A stretch of 64,000 bases of DNA from Falsiroseomonas tokyonensis (lineage in GTDB: Bacteria; Pseudomonadota; Alphaproteobacteria; Acetobacterales; Acetobacteraceae), in assembly GCF_019024325.1 (NCBI RefSeq), contig NZ_JAFNJS010000006.1, positions 124,001-188,000 on the forward strand, written 5' to 3'. Both the position numbers and the translations under genes were made by a program. Under the pieces are notes generated by a model that made no database searches, was not told the DNA's origin, and saw only the letters and a list, made by a program, of their open reading frames with translations. Position 1 is the first letter of the stretch; each line of letters opens with the position of its first letter. Below, in pieces: positions 16,444 through 26,342 of the stretch.

Positions 16444-17387
16444 GCCTGCCTCAGACGCGGGTTGATGGCCATGTACAAAATGTCCGCCAGCAGGCTGAGG
16501 GCGACGAAGATCAGCGCGGTGGCCAGCACCACGCCCTGCACCACCGGGTAGTCGCGGTTGAAGACGGCATCCACCACCAGCTTGCCGAAGCCGGGGATGG
16601 TGAAGATCTGTTCTGTGAGGACCGCGCCCGCCAGCAGCCGGCCGAATTCGATGGTGCCGAGCGTGACCACGGGGATCAGCGCATTGCGCAGCGCATGCTT
16701 CCAGACCACCACCCGCTCCGTCAGCCCCTTGGCGCGGGCGGTGCGGACATAGTCCTGGGACAGCGCCGTCAGCATCGCCGCACGCGTGTGGCGCATGAGC
16801 ACGGAGGCAACGCCCGTTCCCAGCACGAAGGCCGGCATGATGGTGGTGGCGAGGCTCTGCACCGGATCCTCCCACAGCGGCACGTAGCCCGATGGCGGCA
16901 GCCAGCCGAGCTGCACGCTGAAGAACAGGATCATCATGATGCCGAGCCAGAAATTCGGCGTCGAAATGCCGAACAGCGCGATGCCGTTTGCCGCCCAGTC
17001 CCAGGCGCTGTCCTTCTTCACCGCGGACAGGATGCCGAGCGGCACGCCGATGGCGATGGCGATCAGGAAGGCCATGCTGGCGAGCTGCGCGGTGACCGGC
17101 AGCTTCTCCAGGATCAGGTCGGAGACCGGCATGCGGATGCGCCAGGAAAAACCGAAATCGCCCTGCAGGACATTGCCGATCCAGTAGAGGTATTGCGCCC
17201 AGATCGGCTGGTCGAGCCGCAGCTCCGCGCGGATCTGCGCGAGCACCTGCGGGTCGCCGCGTTCCTCACCCGCCAGGATCATCGCCGGATCGCCGGGCAT
17301 CAGCTGCTGCAACCCGAAGATCAGGAAGGAGAGGATCACCAGCGTCGGCAGCACCTGGCCGAGGCGTTTCAGAAGCCAGTTCCACAT
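16440..17387 (-). CDS. peptide ABC transporter permease (DppB-like)
   Basis: Inner-membrane permease of 315 residues, DppB/OppB/GsiC type, with six hydrophobic segments and the EAA motif YVRTARAKGLTERVVVWKHA. It pairs with the downstream DppC-like subunit, overlapping by four bases. A GC-rich palindrome separates it from the upstream receptor gene, so receptor and permease levels may differ. Confidence 0.92.
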   Translation of the reverse strand: MWNWLLKRLGQVLPTLVILSFLIFGLQQLMPGDPAMILAGEERGDPQVLAQIRAELRLDQPIWAQYLYWIGNVLQGDFGFSWRIRMPVSDLILEKLPVTAQLASMAFLIAIAIGVPLGILSAVKKDSAWDWAANGIALFGISTPNFWLGIMMILFFSVQLGWLPPSGYVPLWEDPVQSLATTIMPAFVLGTGVASVLMRHTRAAMLTALSQDYVRTARAKGLTERVVVWKHALRNALIPVVTLGTIEFGRLLAGAVLTEQIFTIPGFGKLVVDAVFNRDYPVVQGVVLATALIFVALSLLADILYMAINPRLRQA

Positions 17388-17407
17388 CTCAGGTCAGCTC
17401 CTGGCGA

Positions 17408-17490
17408 GACCCCCACCCAACCCTCCCCCGCTACGCAGGGGAGGGCTTAGTCTCCCTCCCCCGCCTGCGGGGGAGGGTCGGGGTGGGGGC
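17408..17490. repeat. GC-rich intergenic palindrome (receptor-permease gap, dpp operon)
   Basis: Nested inverted repeats lie in the 135-base gap between the dppA-like and dppB-like genes. The outer arms are CCCCCACCC-AACCCTCCCCC and its near-complement, GGGGGAGGGT-CGGGGTGGGGG, at 17410-17429 and 17469-17489. Inside are two smaller hairpins built on CCCTCCCCCGC. It could act as an attenuator or mRNA-stability element. Similar elements occur at 26309-26336 and 31910-31961. Confidence 0.7.
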
Positions 17491-17522
17491 CGTCGCACCA
17501 GCGCCCCCACCCCTGCCCTTCC

Positions 17523-19037
17523 TCAGTTCAGCCGCATGCCCTGCAGCCGCACCATCCCATCCGCGATCGGCTGGTAGCCGGTCAGCCGCGCCGAATGGAT
17601 CATCACGTTCTTCCGGTGCCACAGGTAGATCCGCATGCGGTCGCGGCCCAGCGCCAGTTCCATCACCTGGCGGTACAGATCCTGGCGCTTCGCCACATCC
17701 TGTTCCGTCCGCGCCGATTGCAGCAGCGCGTCCACCTCCGGGTTCGCGTAGCGGCCGTCATTCTGGCCGCCAGTGCTGTGCATGAAGGCGTAGATATTGC
17801 CGTCCGGATCGGTGCGGCCGGACCAGCCGAGCAGGAAGGTCTCGAATTCGCCGCGCACGGCGCCGGCGAGTGCGGAGGCGAATTCGGAAGCGCGCAGCGT
17901 CACCTCGAAGCCGGCCTCGCGCGCCATGGCCTGGATCACCTCGCCGGCCTGGCGCAGGTCCGGGTTGTTCGGCACGGTCAGCTCCACCGGCACCGGGGCG
18001 GTGTGGCCGGCTTCGCGCAGCAGGGCGCGGGCACGATCCACATTGCGCGGCTCCGGCTGGAAGCTGCGGACATGGAAACTGCTGGCCGGCGGCACCGGCT
18101 GGCGGGTCGGGGTGTACATCCCCTCATAGACCACCTGGTTGATGGCGGCGCGGTCCAGCGAGAGCTCGAAGGCCTGGCGCACGCGGGCGTCGCGCCCCAT
18201 GGGCGTGTTCGCGCGCGGGCCGTTGCCGATATTGATGGTGATGCCCTGGTAGCCCAGCTCCTCCACCGGCACGCCGCGCAGGTTGCGGTTGCGCTGGATG
18301 GAGCGCAGGTCGTCCGGCTCCATCCGCTCGCCGAACTCGACTGCGCCCGATTGCAGGTTCGCCAGCCGCACCGTGTTGTCCGGGATCGGCAGGTAGGTCA
18401 CGCGGTTGAAGTGAATGTTGGCGGCGTCCCAGTATTCCGGGAAACGCTCCAGCACGATGCGCTCCTGCGCCACGCGCTCCACGAAGCGCATCGGGCCGGC
18501 GCAGACGGGGCGGTTGCCGAAATTGCGGCCGGCGGCCTCGGCGGCCTTGGGCGAGACGATCATGCCGGCGCGGTCGGTCAGCGTGGCCAGGAAGGCGGCG
18601 TTGGGGGCGCCGAGCTTGATGCGCACGGTCAGCGGATCCACCACCTCGATCGAGGTGACATTGCCCATCTCGGACCGGCGGAAACTGCCCTGCAGGGTCA
18701 GGTGGCGGTTCAGCGAATAGCGCACCGCCTCCGCATCCATCATCTCCCCGTCATGGAAGCGCACGCCCTCGCGCAGCTTGATGGTGAGCGTGGTGGGATC
18801 GTCCCAGGTGTAGCCGGTGGCCAGCTGCGGGATGGGCTGCAGCTGCGCGTTGATGTCGAAGAGCTTGTCGCAGAAGCCCATATAGACGATGCGGCCGACA
18901 TAGGTGCGGGACAGGGTGGGGTCGAGGATGTCCGGATCCTCGCGCAGCGCGATGCGCAGATTCTGGGCCTCGGCGGCGGGTGCCGTGCCCAGGGCCGCGA
19001 GGGCCACTAGGCCCATGGCGAGGGTTTTGCGGATCAT
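17523..19037 (-). CDS. peptide ABC transporter substrate-binding protein (SBP_bac_5)
   Basis: Exported solute receptor of 504 residues, DppA/OppA family 5. A signal peptide (MIRKTLAMGLVALAALGTAP) is cut near AEAQ, and the mature protein starts with LRIALREDPDILDPTLSRTY. The conserved TLTIKLREGVRFHDGEMMDA segment follows. It binds peptides, nickel chelates, glutathione or other ligands in the periplasm and hands them to DppBC. It overlaps the dppF-like gene by four bases. Ligand not determined. Confidence 0.92.
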   Translation of the reverse strand: MIRKTLAMGLVALAALGTAPAAEAQNLRIALREDPDILDPTLSRTYVGRIVYMGFCDKLFDINAQLQPIPQLATGYTWDDPTTLTIKLREGVRFHDGEMMDAEAVRYSLNRHLTLQGSFRRSEMGNVTSIEVVDPLTVRIKLGAPNAAFLATLTDRAGMIVSPKAAEAAGRNFGNRPVCAGPMRFVERVAQERIVLERFPEYWDAANIHFNRVTYLPIPDNTVRLANLQSGAVEFGERMEPDDLRSIQRNRNLRGVPVEELGYQGITINIGNGPRANTPMGRDARVRQAFELSLDRAAINQVVYEGMYTPTRQPVPPASSFHVRSFQPEPRNVDRARALLREAGHTAPVPVELTVPNNPDLRQAGEVIQAMAREAGFEVTLRASEFASALAGAVRGEFETFLLGWSGRTDPDGNIYAFMHSTGGQNDGRYANPEVDALLQSARTEQDVAKRQDLYRQVMELALGRDRMRIYLWHRKNVMIHSARLTGYQPIADGMVRLQGMRLN

Positions 19038-20092
19038 GCCAGTTCTCCCTGTTTTTGTGTCTGGTCGGTGAAATAGGCCTGCAAGCGGCGCAGGCGTTCG
19101 CCCCCGGTCTCGGCATCCTGCCCCACCAGCGCGGGCGGCAGGTTTTGCTGGAAGTGGCAGGCGGCGAGGTGGCTGGTGCCTTCCATCGGCGGCACCTGCT
19201 CCGCGCAGAGCGGCTGCGCATAGGGGCAGCGGGTGCGGAAACGGCAGCCGGAGGGCGGGTTGATCGGGCTGGGGATATCGCCCTCCAGCAGCGGGGCATG
19301 GGCGTGGCCCTGCCCGGGGACGGCGGCCAGCAGCGCGCGGGTATAGGGGTGGCGCGGCGCGCCGAAAACCTGTGCGGTCGGCCCTTCCTCGACGATGCGG
19401 CCGAGATACATCACGGCGACGCGGTCCGCGATGTGCCGCACCACGCCGAGGTCGTGGCTGATCAGCACGAAGGTGAGCCCCAGCTCGCGGATCAGGTCCT
19501 GCAGCAGGTTCACCACCTGCGCCTGCACCGAGACATCCAGCGCCGAGACCGGCTCGTCCCCAATGATCAGCTTCGGCTCGCTGGCGAGCGCGCGCGCGAT
19601 CGCGATGCGCTGCCGCTGTCCGCCGGAGAATTCATGCGGCCAGCGCCGCGCGAGCTCCGGCCGCAGGCCGACGCGGGACAGCAGCTCCGCCACCCGCTGC
19701 GCCTCCTGCGCCCGCGGCACGATGCCATGCAGGCGCAGCGGTTCCGCCACCGCCTGCTCCACCGTCATGCGCGGGTCGAGGCTGGCAAAGGGGTCCTGGA
19801 AGATCAGCTGCATGTCGCGCCGCCGCGCCCGCAGCGCGCGGGCGGAGAGGCCGCGCAGGTCCTCCCCCTCGAACAGAATCTGTCCTTGGTCGGCCTCGAT
19901 CAGCCGCAGCGCCAGGCGACCGAGGGTCGATTTGCCGCAGCCGCTTTCGCCGACGATGGCCAGAACGCTGCCCTTCGGCACGATCAGCGACACGCCATCC
20001 ACCGCGCGCACCGCGCCGCGCCGGCGGCCCAGCGCGTCGCGCACCGGAAAGCCCTTCGCCACATCGCGCAGTTCCAGCAGGGGCGCGCTCAT
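19034..20092 (-). CDS. peptide ABC transporter ATP-binding protein (DppF-like)
   Basis: ABC ATPase of about 352 residues. Walker A is [12 protein letters not shown], the signature is FSGGQRQRIAIARAL, Walker B is LIIGDEPVSALDVS, and the C-terminal oligopeptide/dipeptide extension with its cysteine cluster (CRFRTRCPYAQPLC) is present. It powers import at the cytoplasmic face. Start at 20092 overlaps the dppD-like stop (ATGA); the longer frame to 20185 is a read-through of dppD. Confidence 0.93.
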   Translation of the reverse strand: MSAPLLELRDVAKGFPVRDALGRRRGAVRAVDGVSLIVPKGSVLAIVGESGCGKSTLGRLALRLIEADQGQILFEGEDLRGLSARALRARRRDMQLIFQDPFASLDPRMTVEQAVAEPLRLHGIVPRAQEAQRVAELLSRVGLRPELARRWPHEFSGGQRQRIAIARALASEPKLIIGDEPVSALDVSVQAQVVNLLQDLIRELGLTFVLISHDLGVVRHIADRVAVMYLGRIVEEGPTAQVFGAPRHPYTRALLAAVPGQGHAHAPLLEGDIPSPINPPSGCRFRTRCPYAQPLCAEQVPPMEGTSHLAACHFQQNLPPALVGQDAETGGERLRRLQAYFTDQTQKQGELA

Positions 20093-21075
20093 GCCGCCTG
20101 CTCCAGCAGGGTGTCGAGGGGCGCGCGCCAGCAGGCCGCCTGATGGCCTGGCGTGACCTCCGCCAGCGGCGGCTGTTCCGCGCATTGCGCAATGGCGAAG
20201 GGGCAGCGGGGGGCGAAGCGGCAGCCGGGCGGCGGGTTCATCAGATCGGGCACCGTGCCCTCGATGCTGGCGAGCCGCGCGGCGCCGCCTTCCAGCCGCG
20301 GCACGGCGCCCAGCAGCCCGATGGTATAGGGATGCTGCGGATTGGCGAAGAGGTCGGCCGCCTTGGCACGTTCCGCGATCCGGCCGGCATACATCACCAC
20401 CACCTCATCCGCATGGTCGCGCACCACGCCGAGGTCGTGGGTGATCAGCACCACCGCCGTTCCCGTCTCCCGCTTCATCTCGTCGATCAGCGCCAGGATC
20501 TGCGCCTGCACGGTCACGTCCAGCGCCGTGGTGGGCTCGTCGGCGATCAGCAGGCGCGGGCGGCAGGCCAGCGCCATGGCGATCATCACCCGCTGGCGCA
20601 TGCCGCCCGAGAGCTGGTGCGGGTAGCTGCGGGCGCGGCGCTCCGGCTCCGGGATGCGGACGCGGCGGAACATCTCGATGGCTTTGGCAAAGGCCGCGTC
20701 GGGGGACAGGCCCTGGTGCAGGCGCAGCGCCTCCGCCACCTGTTCGCCGGCGGTGAAGGCGGGGTTCAGGCTGGTCATGGGTTCCTGGAAGACCATGGCC
20801 ATCTCGCCGCCACGCCGCGCCCGGCGCTGGTCCGGCGTCAGGGCGAGCAGTTCCTCGCCCGCCAGGCGGATGCCACCGCCGACCTCGCCGCCCTGCGGCA
20901 GCAGGCCCATGATGGCGAGCGCAGTCACGGACTTGCCGCAGCCGGACTCGCCGACCACGGCCAGGGTCTTGCCGGCCTCCACGCTGAAGGAGACGCCATC
21001 CACCGGCCGCAGCCGCCCGCGGTCGGTGGGGAATTCGACGGTGACGCGGGCGAGCTCCAGGACCGGCGTGCTCAT
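20089..21075 (-). CDS. peptide ABC transporter ATP-binding protein (DppD-like)
   Basis: ABC ATPase of 328 residues. Walker A is [12 protein letters not shown], the signature is [15 protein letters not shown], Walker B is [14 protein letters not shown], and the C-terminal cysteine cluster is [14 protein letters not shown]. It works with the DppF-like ATPase as a heterodimer. It overlaps both neighbours by four bases, so the four genes from DUF1028 to dppA are tightly coupled. Confidence 0.93.
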   Translation of the reverse strand: MSTPVLELARVTVEFPTDRGRLRPVDGVSFSVEAGKTLAVVGESGCGKSVTALAIMGLLPQGGEVGGGIRLAGEELLALTPDQRRARRGGEMAMVFQEPMTSLNPAFTAGEQVAEALRLHQGLSPDAAFAKAIEMFRRVRIPEPERRARSYPHQLSGGMRQRVMIAMALACRPRLLIADEPTTALDVTVQAQILALIDEMKRETGTAVVLITHDLGVVRDHADEVVVMYAGRIAERAKAADLFANPQHPYTIGLLGAVPRLEGGAARLASIEGTVPDLMNPPPGCRFAPRCPFAIAQCAEQPPLAEVTPGHQAACWRAPLDTLLEQAA

Positions 21076-21773
21076 TCGGATTGCGCCTCCAAGATCGCCG
21101 CCTGGATCACCGCGCGGTCGAAGACGCCCGGATGGTCCCGGCCCGGCAGGAACCGCCGGAAATGCCGCAGATAGCCGCGCCAGACGCCGTGCAGCCGGCG
21201 CAGTTCCGCCAGCGGGTCCGCATGGTCATCCACCCGCAGGTCGAGATCGGGATAGGGATCGGCCGAGGCCACCTGCATGGCCGCCGATTGCCGGCCGCGC
21301 TTGTCGCCGCCCGCCGCTTCGCCTGCCTCCATCGCCAGCAGCAGGCGCTCCGCCATCGGCAGGCCGGCGCTGGCCAGGGCGGAGTCGAGCGTCGCCCGCA
21401 CCACCTGCGGCCCCGCCAGCATATTGCCGGCCACCGAGATGTCCGGCGCCGAAACATGCCCGCACCAATCGACACAACCCTCGCCGGTATGCTGGGCGCT
21501 GGTCCCGTCCGCCGCCAGCACATGCGCCTGGCGCATCGCCTGGCCCGGATCGGCCTGCATGAGCTCGGACAGCGCCTGCACCGGCCCCTGCCCCGCGCGC
21601 AGCCGCGCCAGCGCATCCGGGGCCACGAAGGGGTTCACCAGGGCCTGGGTGCTGGCGGCGCCGATCCCGCCCTCGACACGCGGGCACAGCGCGCCCGCGG
21701 CCAGGAAGCGGCTGGCCACCGCGACACCGAGCTCCCCGGTCGTTGGATCGCGCATTAGGATCGACCACGTCAT
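21072..21773 (-). CDS. DUF1028 family protein
   Basis: A 233-residue DUF1028 protein, a family with an Ntn-hydrolase-like fold. The start MTWSILMRDPTTGELGVAVASRF is characteristic. It has no signal peptide. It is the first gene of the peptide transporter operon and overlaps dppD by four bases, an arrangement often seen for this family, so a role in cleaving or sensing the imported peptide-like compound is likely (inference). No operon promoter could be assigned with confidence. Confidence 0.85.
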   Translation of the reverse strand: MTWSILMRDPTTGELGVAVASRFLAAGALCPRVEGGIGAASTQALVNPFVAPDALARLRAGQGPVQALSELMQADPGQAMRQAHVLAADGTSAQHTGEGCVDWCGHVSAPDISVAGNMLAGPQVVRATLDSALASAGLPMAERLLLAMEAGEAAGGDKRGRQSAAMQVASADPYPDLDLRVDDHADPLAELRRLHGVWRGYLRHFRRFLPGRDHPGVFDRAVIQAAILEAQSE

Positions 21774-21967
21774 GCCCTGCTACATGACAGGCTGACCCAA
21801 TGGCGCAAGCCTGACCTGTGGCCCGATTGTCCAATCCCACGCCGCTGGCTGCCTGCCGCATGACCAGTCTGCCGCCCGGCGCGGCAGCCGGCGGGGCCCG
21901 CGCCGCGGATGATTCCCCCGCCCCCTCCGCCGATGATACGCTGCCGCAATCAGCAACCGAGGTCGCC

Positions 21968-22288
21968 ATGCCCAGGCCGATGCAGCTTTCCCTCGCCCCC
22001 GAGCAGCTCTGGCAGGCCATCAACCCCTGGAGCTTCTACCAGCAGGGCGCCCAGTTCGGGCTGGTGAACATCCAGCTCGGCCGCACCCCGAACCCGCAGC
22101 TGGAGCAGACGATCCTGGAGGAGGTCGGCAGCTATGGCCGCCAGATCGGCCGCCTCGGCGATGCGCTGGAGGTGCTGCTGCGCCATGTGAAGCTGGACGG
22201 GCTGACGCAGCAGGAAGCCGATGCCCTGGACATGCTGCGCGGCCAATTGGCCGAGATCCGCCGCATCAAGCAGCGCGGCCCGGCCTGA
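21968..22288 (+). CDS. hypothetical protein
   Basis: A 106-residue soluble protein that I do not recognise: [20 protein letters not shown], then an aromatic patch and a leucine/glutamate-rich helical second half ([19 protein letters not shown]). It resembles small phasin-like or adaptor helical proteins only superficially. GAGG six bases before the ATG at 21968 supports this start over the GTG at 21818, whose 50-residue extension is low quality. Its 3' end overlaps the convergent chemoreceptor gene by 23 bases. Confidence 0.65.
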   Translation: MPRPMQLSLAPEQLWQAINPWSFYQQGAQFGLVNIQLGRTPNPQLEQTILEEVGSYGRQIGRLGDALEVLLRHVKLDGLTQQEADALDMLRGQLAEIRRIKQRGPA

Positions 22289-24248
22289 CGGCTGGCTGGC
22301 CGGCCGCGACCAGGGAAGCCACCTCGGCCTCCGTCAGCCGCTGCGGCTGGAAGCGCAGGCGCAGCGCGCCCGCCTCCCGTCCCACCACCTCGGCCTGGCG
22401 GAGGCCCAGGCCGGGCAGGTCCAGCGCCAGCGCGCCGCCACGCGTCAGGCCGGCGGGCCAGTCCGGGCCGCGCGCCAGCCGGGCGCCACCCATCGAAACA
22501 TCCTTGACCTGCACCGCCAGCATCGCCTCGCCCAGTCGCAGCGTGGCGGCGAGATGCACGGCATGGCGCGGCGAGCCGCGGCGCTCCAGCTCCGGCGCGG
22601 CAGCGCGCATGGTGGCGACCACGGCCTGGCGCAGCCTGGCGAGGCCGGTCGTCACCTCCTCCGCCATGCCGCCCAGCGCCGCAGCGCGGGCGGAGACCTC
22701 CTCCCCCGCCTCAGTCACCGCGGCCAGCCTTCCGGTCATCTGCCGCGCCGCATCGGCGGTGCCGAGGACGGTGCGGGCGATGTCGGCCGTCGCCTCGTTC
22801 TGCTGCGCCATGGCGGCGGCGATGGTGCCGGAGATGCCGTCCAGCTCCCCGATCGTGCCGAGGGTGGCGCGCACCGCCAGCACGGCGGCCTCCGTCGCCG
22901 CGCCGACCTCGCTGATATGGCGGGCGATTTCCTGCGTGCTGCTGGCGGTCTGGCTGGCCAGGGCCTTCACCTCCCCGGCCACCACCGCGAAACCCTTGCC
23001 GGCATCGCCGGCGCGCGCCGCCTCGATGGTCGCGTTCAGGGCCAGCAGATTGGTCTGGCCGGCGATATCGCCGATCAGCCGGGCGACGGCGCCGATCCGG
23101 CCCACCGCCTCCTGCAGCCCCTCGATGGCGCGGCTGCCGGCCTCGGTCTCGGTCACGGCGCGGCCGGTGGCGGCGGCGGCGGCGGCCACCTGTTCGCTGA
23201 TGCTGCGGATGCTTGCGGTCAGCTGCTCGGTCGCCGCGGCGCCGGATTCGGCATTCTCCAGCACGCGATGCGCGGCTTCCGCCACCTGCGCCCCGGCGGC
23301 GGCGGAGGCGGCGGATTGGTCGCCCATGTCCACCGCTGCCTCCCGAATCCGGCCGAGGCCAGCCGCCATGGCCTGGCTGGCCGCATCGGCCTTCTGTTCC
23401 ACCGCGGCGGCCATGTCGCGCAGCGCGGCGATGCGGGCCTGCTGGGCGGCGGCGCGGGCGCTTTCCTGGTCGGCGCGCAGGCGCAGCGTCTCCGCACTGC
23501 GCTGGCGCAACACTTCCAGCGCCTCTCCCATCGCGCCGAATTCGTCGTGGCGCGGGCCGAGGGCGCGGGGTCCGTCCAGCCTTCCCTCCGCCACATCCGC
23601 CATGGATCGCGTCAGGTCGCGCAGCGGGCGGGCGACGCGCTGGCGCACCAGCCAGAGCGCGCCGAGGCCCGCCAGCAGCGCCGTGAGGGCAAGGCCCGCC
23701 AGCAGCCGGCCGAGCCAGAAGGCGCTGGCGCCGCTGGCCTGCAGCCGCGCATCGGTGCGGGCCAGGATGCGGTCGGACAGGCCGCCGATCGCTTCGCTCA
23801 GCGGGTCGATGTCGCGGTAGAGCGCCGTGCGCACCAGCCCGCTCAGCGCCGCGGAATCCTGCCGGCGCAGCGCCTGGGCGATGGCTTCCACCGTGGTATC
23901 GGCGGCCTGCTTGCGGCGCAGCACCTCGGCCCAGGCTTCCGCATCCGGCGGCGCGCGGCCCAGCCGGTCCAGGCTGGCGGCGATGGCGGCCTGGGCAGTG
24001 CCGAAGCCTTCCAGGGCCTCGGCCCAGGGAATGTTGCCGTTGCGCACCTTGTGGCTGGCATCGACGATGGCCACCGCATAGGCGTCCGACATGGCCTTCA
24101 GCTCGATCAGCGGGGCCACGGCCCGCTGGTTCAGATAGTCCAGATCCTCCTGGTTATTGCGCAGCGCCGACCAGCCGAGCAGGCAGGCCGCGCCCACCAG
24201 CAAGGCGAGCGCGAATTGGATGGCGGCAAGCAGATGCCGGATGGCCAT
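22266..24248 (-). CDS. methyl-accepting chemotaxis protein with C-terminal PilZ domain
   Basis: A 660-residue chemoreceptor. An N-terminal transmembrane helix (about 5-27), a helical sensor region of about 130 residues, and a second transmembrane helix (about 178-202) precede a HAMP domain ([19 protein letters not shown]). The MCP signalling tip is [20 protein letters not shown]. At the C-terminus is a PilZ-like domain: RRGSPRHAV then DVSMGGARL, the c-di-GMP motif. It therefore likely couples an external signal and c-di-GMP to the CheA pathway, though no che genes are in this window. It is monocistronic. Confidence 0.9.
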   Translation of the reverse strand: MAIRHLLAAIQFALALLVGAACLLGWSALRNNQEDLDYLNQRAVAPLIELKAMSDAYAVAIVDASHKVRNGNIPWAEALEGFGTAQAAIAASLDRLGRAPPDAEAWAEVLRRKQAADTTVEAIAQALRRQDSAALSGLVRTALYRDIDPLSEAIGGLSDRILARTDARLQASGASAFWLGRLLAGLALTALLAGLGALWLVRQRVARPLRDLTRSMADVAEGRLDGPRALGPRHDEFGAMGEALEVLRQRSAETLRLRADQESARAAAQQARIAALRDMAAAVEQKADAASQAMAAGLGRIREAAVDMGDQSAASAAAGAQVAEAAHRVLENAESGAAATEQLTASIRSISEQVAAAAAATGRAVTETEAGSRAIEGLQEAVGRIGAVARLIGDIAGQTNLLALNATIEAARAGDAGKGFAVVAGEVKALASQTASSTQEIARHISEVGAATEAAVLAVRATLGTIGELDGISGTIAAAMAQQNEATADIARTVLGTADAARQMTGRLAAVTEAGEEVSARAAALGGMAEEVTTGLARLRQAVVATMRAAAPELERRGSPRHAVHLAATLRLGEAMLAVQVKDVSMGGARLARGPDWPAGLTRGGALALDLPGLGLRQAEVVGREAGALRLRFQPQRLTEAEVASLVAAGQPAVRPGRAA

Positions 24249-24313
24249 GCGGCGAAGGTCCTGGACCGAGGGGCCGAGGAGGCTAGGCCGATGCCGCTTA
24301 ACCAGCCCTGAAG

Positions 24314-24372
24314 TGGGGAAAGCGAGCTTTCCCTCACCCCCGCCCCCGCCCCCGCCCGCAGGTGGGGGAGGC
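24314..24372. terminator. GC-rich inverted repeats at the 3' end of the liv operon
   Basis: Two hairpins lie in the 138-base gap between the livM stop and the chemoreceptor start, which are on the same strand. GGGAAAG/CTTTCCC (24316-24333) is one; CCTCACCC with GGTGGGGGAGG (24331-24371), around a CCCCCG tandem, is the other. They are likely the end of the liv transcript. Confidence 0.45.
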
Positions 24373-24386
24373 CTTTCGTCTGGAGG

Positions 24387-25376
24387 TTAGAGCTTGACCT
24401 TCAGGATATTGCCGATCTCGCCCACCACGCCCCGGCGGAAGGCCAGCACGCAGGCGACGAAGATCACGCCCTGGATCACCGTGACCCAGGCGCCGAATTC
24501 GGCCAGGTAGTTCTGCATGGTGACGATCACCGCCGCCCCCACCACCGGGCCAAAAACGGTGCCGAGGCCGCCGACCAGCGTCATCAGCACCACCTCGCCC
24601 GACATCGGCCAGTTCACGTCCGTCAGCGTCGCGATGCCGAAGACCAGCGCCTTGGTGCCGCCGGCCACGCCGGCCAGCGCGGCGGACAGCACGAAGGCCA
24701 TCAGCTTGTAGTCGTCCGTGCGATAACCCAGCGAGGTGGCGCGCGGCTCATTCTCCCGCACCGCCTTCATCACCTGGCCAAAGGGCGAATGCACCACGCG
24801 GTGGATCAGCAGGAAGCCCGCCAGGAAAACGAAGGCCACCACCCAGTAGAGGGTGAAGTCCGAATCCAGCGGCACGGCGCCGAACAGCGCGCCGCGCGGC
24901 ACCTGCTGGATGCCGTCCTCGCCGCCGGTGAAGGGCGCCTGCAGGCAGAAGAAATAGACCATCTGCGCCATGGCCAGGGTGATCATGGCGAAATAGATGC
25001 CGGACCGGCGGATCGCCAGCCAGCCGATGCCCAGGCCCAGCACGCTGCCGACCAGCCCGCCCGCCACGATCGCCAGTTCCGGCGTCAGCCCCCAGACCTT
25101 GGCGGCATGGGCGGTGACATAGCCGCCCATGCCGAAGAAGGCGGCATGGCCGAAGGACAGCAGCCCGACATAGCCGATCAGCAGGTTGAAGGCGCAGGCG
25201 AACAGCGCGAAGCACAGCACCTTCATCAGGAAGACAGGGTACAGGAAGAAGGGGCTGATCAGCACGAAGGCGACCAGCACGCCGAAGGCCATGGCCTGCG
25301 CCCGGGTGAAGCCCAGGAAGCCCGCCTCCTCATGCACCGCCTGCGGCGTGCCGAGGGCAATGGTGGTATCGGCCAT
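24387..25376 (-). CDS. branched-chain amino acid ABC permease (LivM-like)
   Basis: Inner-membrane permease of 329 residues of the LivM type, with about nine to ten hydrophobic segments. Conserved NLLIGYVGLLSFGHAAFFGM and AVRENEPRATSLGY-like loop (EPRATSLGYRTDDYK) are present. It forms the channel with LivH and is the last gene of the liv operon, three bases after livH. Confidence 0.92.
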   Translation of the reverse strand: MADTTIALGTPQAVHEEAGFLGFTRAQAMAFGVLVAFVLISPFFLYPVFLMKVLCFALFACAFNLLIGYVGLLSFGHAAFFGMGGYVTAHAAKVWGLTPELAIVAGGLVGSVLGLGIGWLAIRRSGIYFAMITLAMAQMVYFFCLQAPFTGGEDGIQQVPRGALFGAVPLDSDFTLYWVVAFVFLAGFLLIHRVVHSPFGQVMKAVRENEPRATSLGYRTDDYKLMAFVLSAALAGVAGGTKALVFGIATLTDVNWPMSGEVVLMTLVGGLGTVFGPVVGAAVIVTMQNYLAEFGAWVTVIQGVIFVACVLAFRRGVVGEIGNILKVKL

Positions 25377-25379
25377 GTC

Positions 25380-26267
25380 TCAGCCCCTTCCGAACAGGCC
25401 CGCGGGCCGCGTCAGCAGCACGATCGCCATGATGACGAAGACGACGGTGGCAGAGGCCTCGGGGTAGAAGACCCGCGCCAGCCCCTCGATCAGCCCCAGC
25501 CCGAAGCCGGTGACGACGGAGCCCATGATGGAACCCATGCCGCCGATGACGACCACGGCGAAGACGGTGATGATGAAGTTGGCGCCCATGGCCGGGTTCA
25601 CCGAATAGATCGGCGCCGCCAGCACGCCGGCGAAGGCGGCCAGCGCCACGCCTGCCCCGTAGGTCAGCGTCATCATCCGCGGCACGTTCACGCCGAAGGC
25701 CTGCACCAGTTCGGGCCGCTCCGTCGCCGCGCGCAGATAGGCGCCGATCTTGGTCTTCTCGATCACCAGCCAGGTGGCCAGGCACACCAGGACGGAAGCG
25801 ATGACCACCCAGACCCGGTAGCCGGGCAGGAACATGATCGGGATGTCGATGTTCAGCGCATTGAAGGCCGCGGGCGGCGCATAGGGCAGGCCGGAGGAGC
25901 CGAAGCCGTTGCGGAAGATGCCCTCGATGATCAGCGCCAGGCCGAAGGTCAGCAGCAGGCCATAGAGGTGATCGAGCTTGTACAATCGCGCGATCATGGT
26001 GCGTTCGATCAGCACGCCGAAGGCGCCCACCAGCAGCGGCGCCAGGATCAGCGCGCCCCAATAGGGAATGCCGGCCCAGGCCAGCAGCATCCAGGCGACG
26101 AAGGCGCCCATCATGAACTGCGCGCCATGGGCGAAGTTGATGACGTTCAGCATGCCGAAGATGATGGCGAGGCCGAGCGAGAGCAGCGCGTAGAAGGCGC
26201 CGTTGACCAGGCCCAGGATCACCTGCGGCGCAGCCATCTCGAGTTCGAAGAGCAGGTTTTCGATCAC
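25380..26267 (-). CDS. branched-chain amino acid ABC permease (LivH-like)
   Basis: Inner-membrane permease of 295 residues, LivH type, with the conserved NGAFYALLSLGLAIIFGMLN start, where NFAHGAQFMMGAFVAW follows. It begins at a GTG (26267). A 12-bp hairpin separates it from the upstream receptor gene. Together with LivM it passes hydrophobic amino acids or amides across the membrane. Confidence 0.92.
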   Translation of the reverse strand: MIENLLFELEMAAPQVILGLVNGAFYALLSLGLAIIFGMLNVINFAHGAQFMMGAFVAWMLLAWAGIPYWGALILAPLLVGAFGVLIERTMIARLYKLDHLYGLLLTFGLALIIEGIFRNGFGSSGLPYAPPAAFNALNIDIPIMFLPGYRVWVVIASVLVCLATWLVIEKTKIGAYLRAATERPELVQAFGVNVPRMMTLTYGAGVALAAFAGVLAAPIYSVNPAMGANFIITVFAVVVIGGMGSIMGSVVTGFGLGLIEGLARVFYPEASATVVFVIMAIVLLTRPAGLFGRG

Positions 26268-26308
26268 CGGGCGCGGGCCTTCGTGGTGTTCAGGCGAGAT
26301 CGGGGGGT

Positions 26309-26336
26309 GCCCTCTCCCCCAGATGGGGGAGAGGGC
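26309..26336. repeat. GC-rich hairpin between receptor and livH genes
   Basis: A perfect 12-bp stem, GCCCTCTCCCCC / GGGGGAGAGGGC, with loop AGAT, located in the 75-base gap after the receptor stop. It matches the position and style of the elements at 17408-17490 and 31910-31961. Confidence 0.7.
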
Positions 26337-26342
26337 CTCGGA

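Noticed and set aside
24331-24365. CRISPR-like short tandem repeat CCCCCG
   Set aside because: It is a low-complexity run in an intergenic hairpin, without spacers or cas genes. No CRISPR array was seen anywhere in the window.
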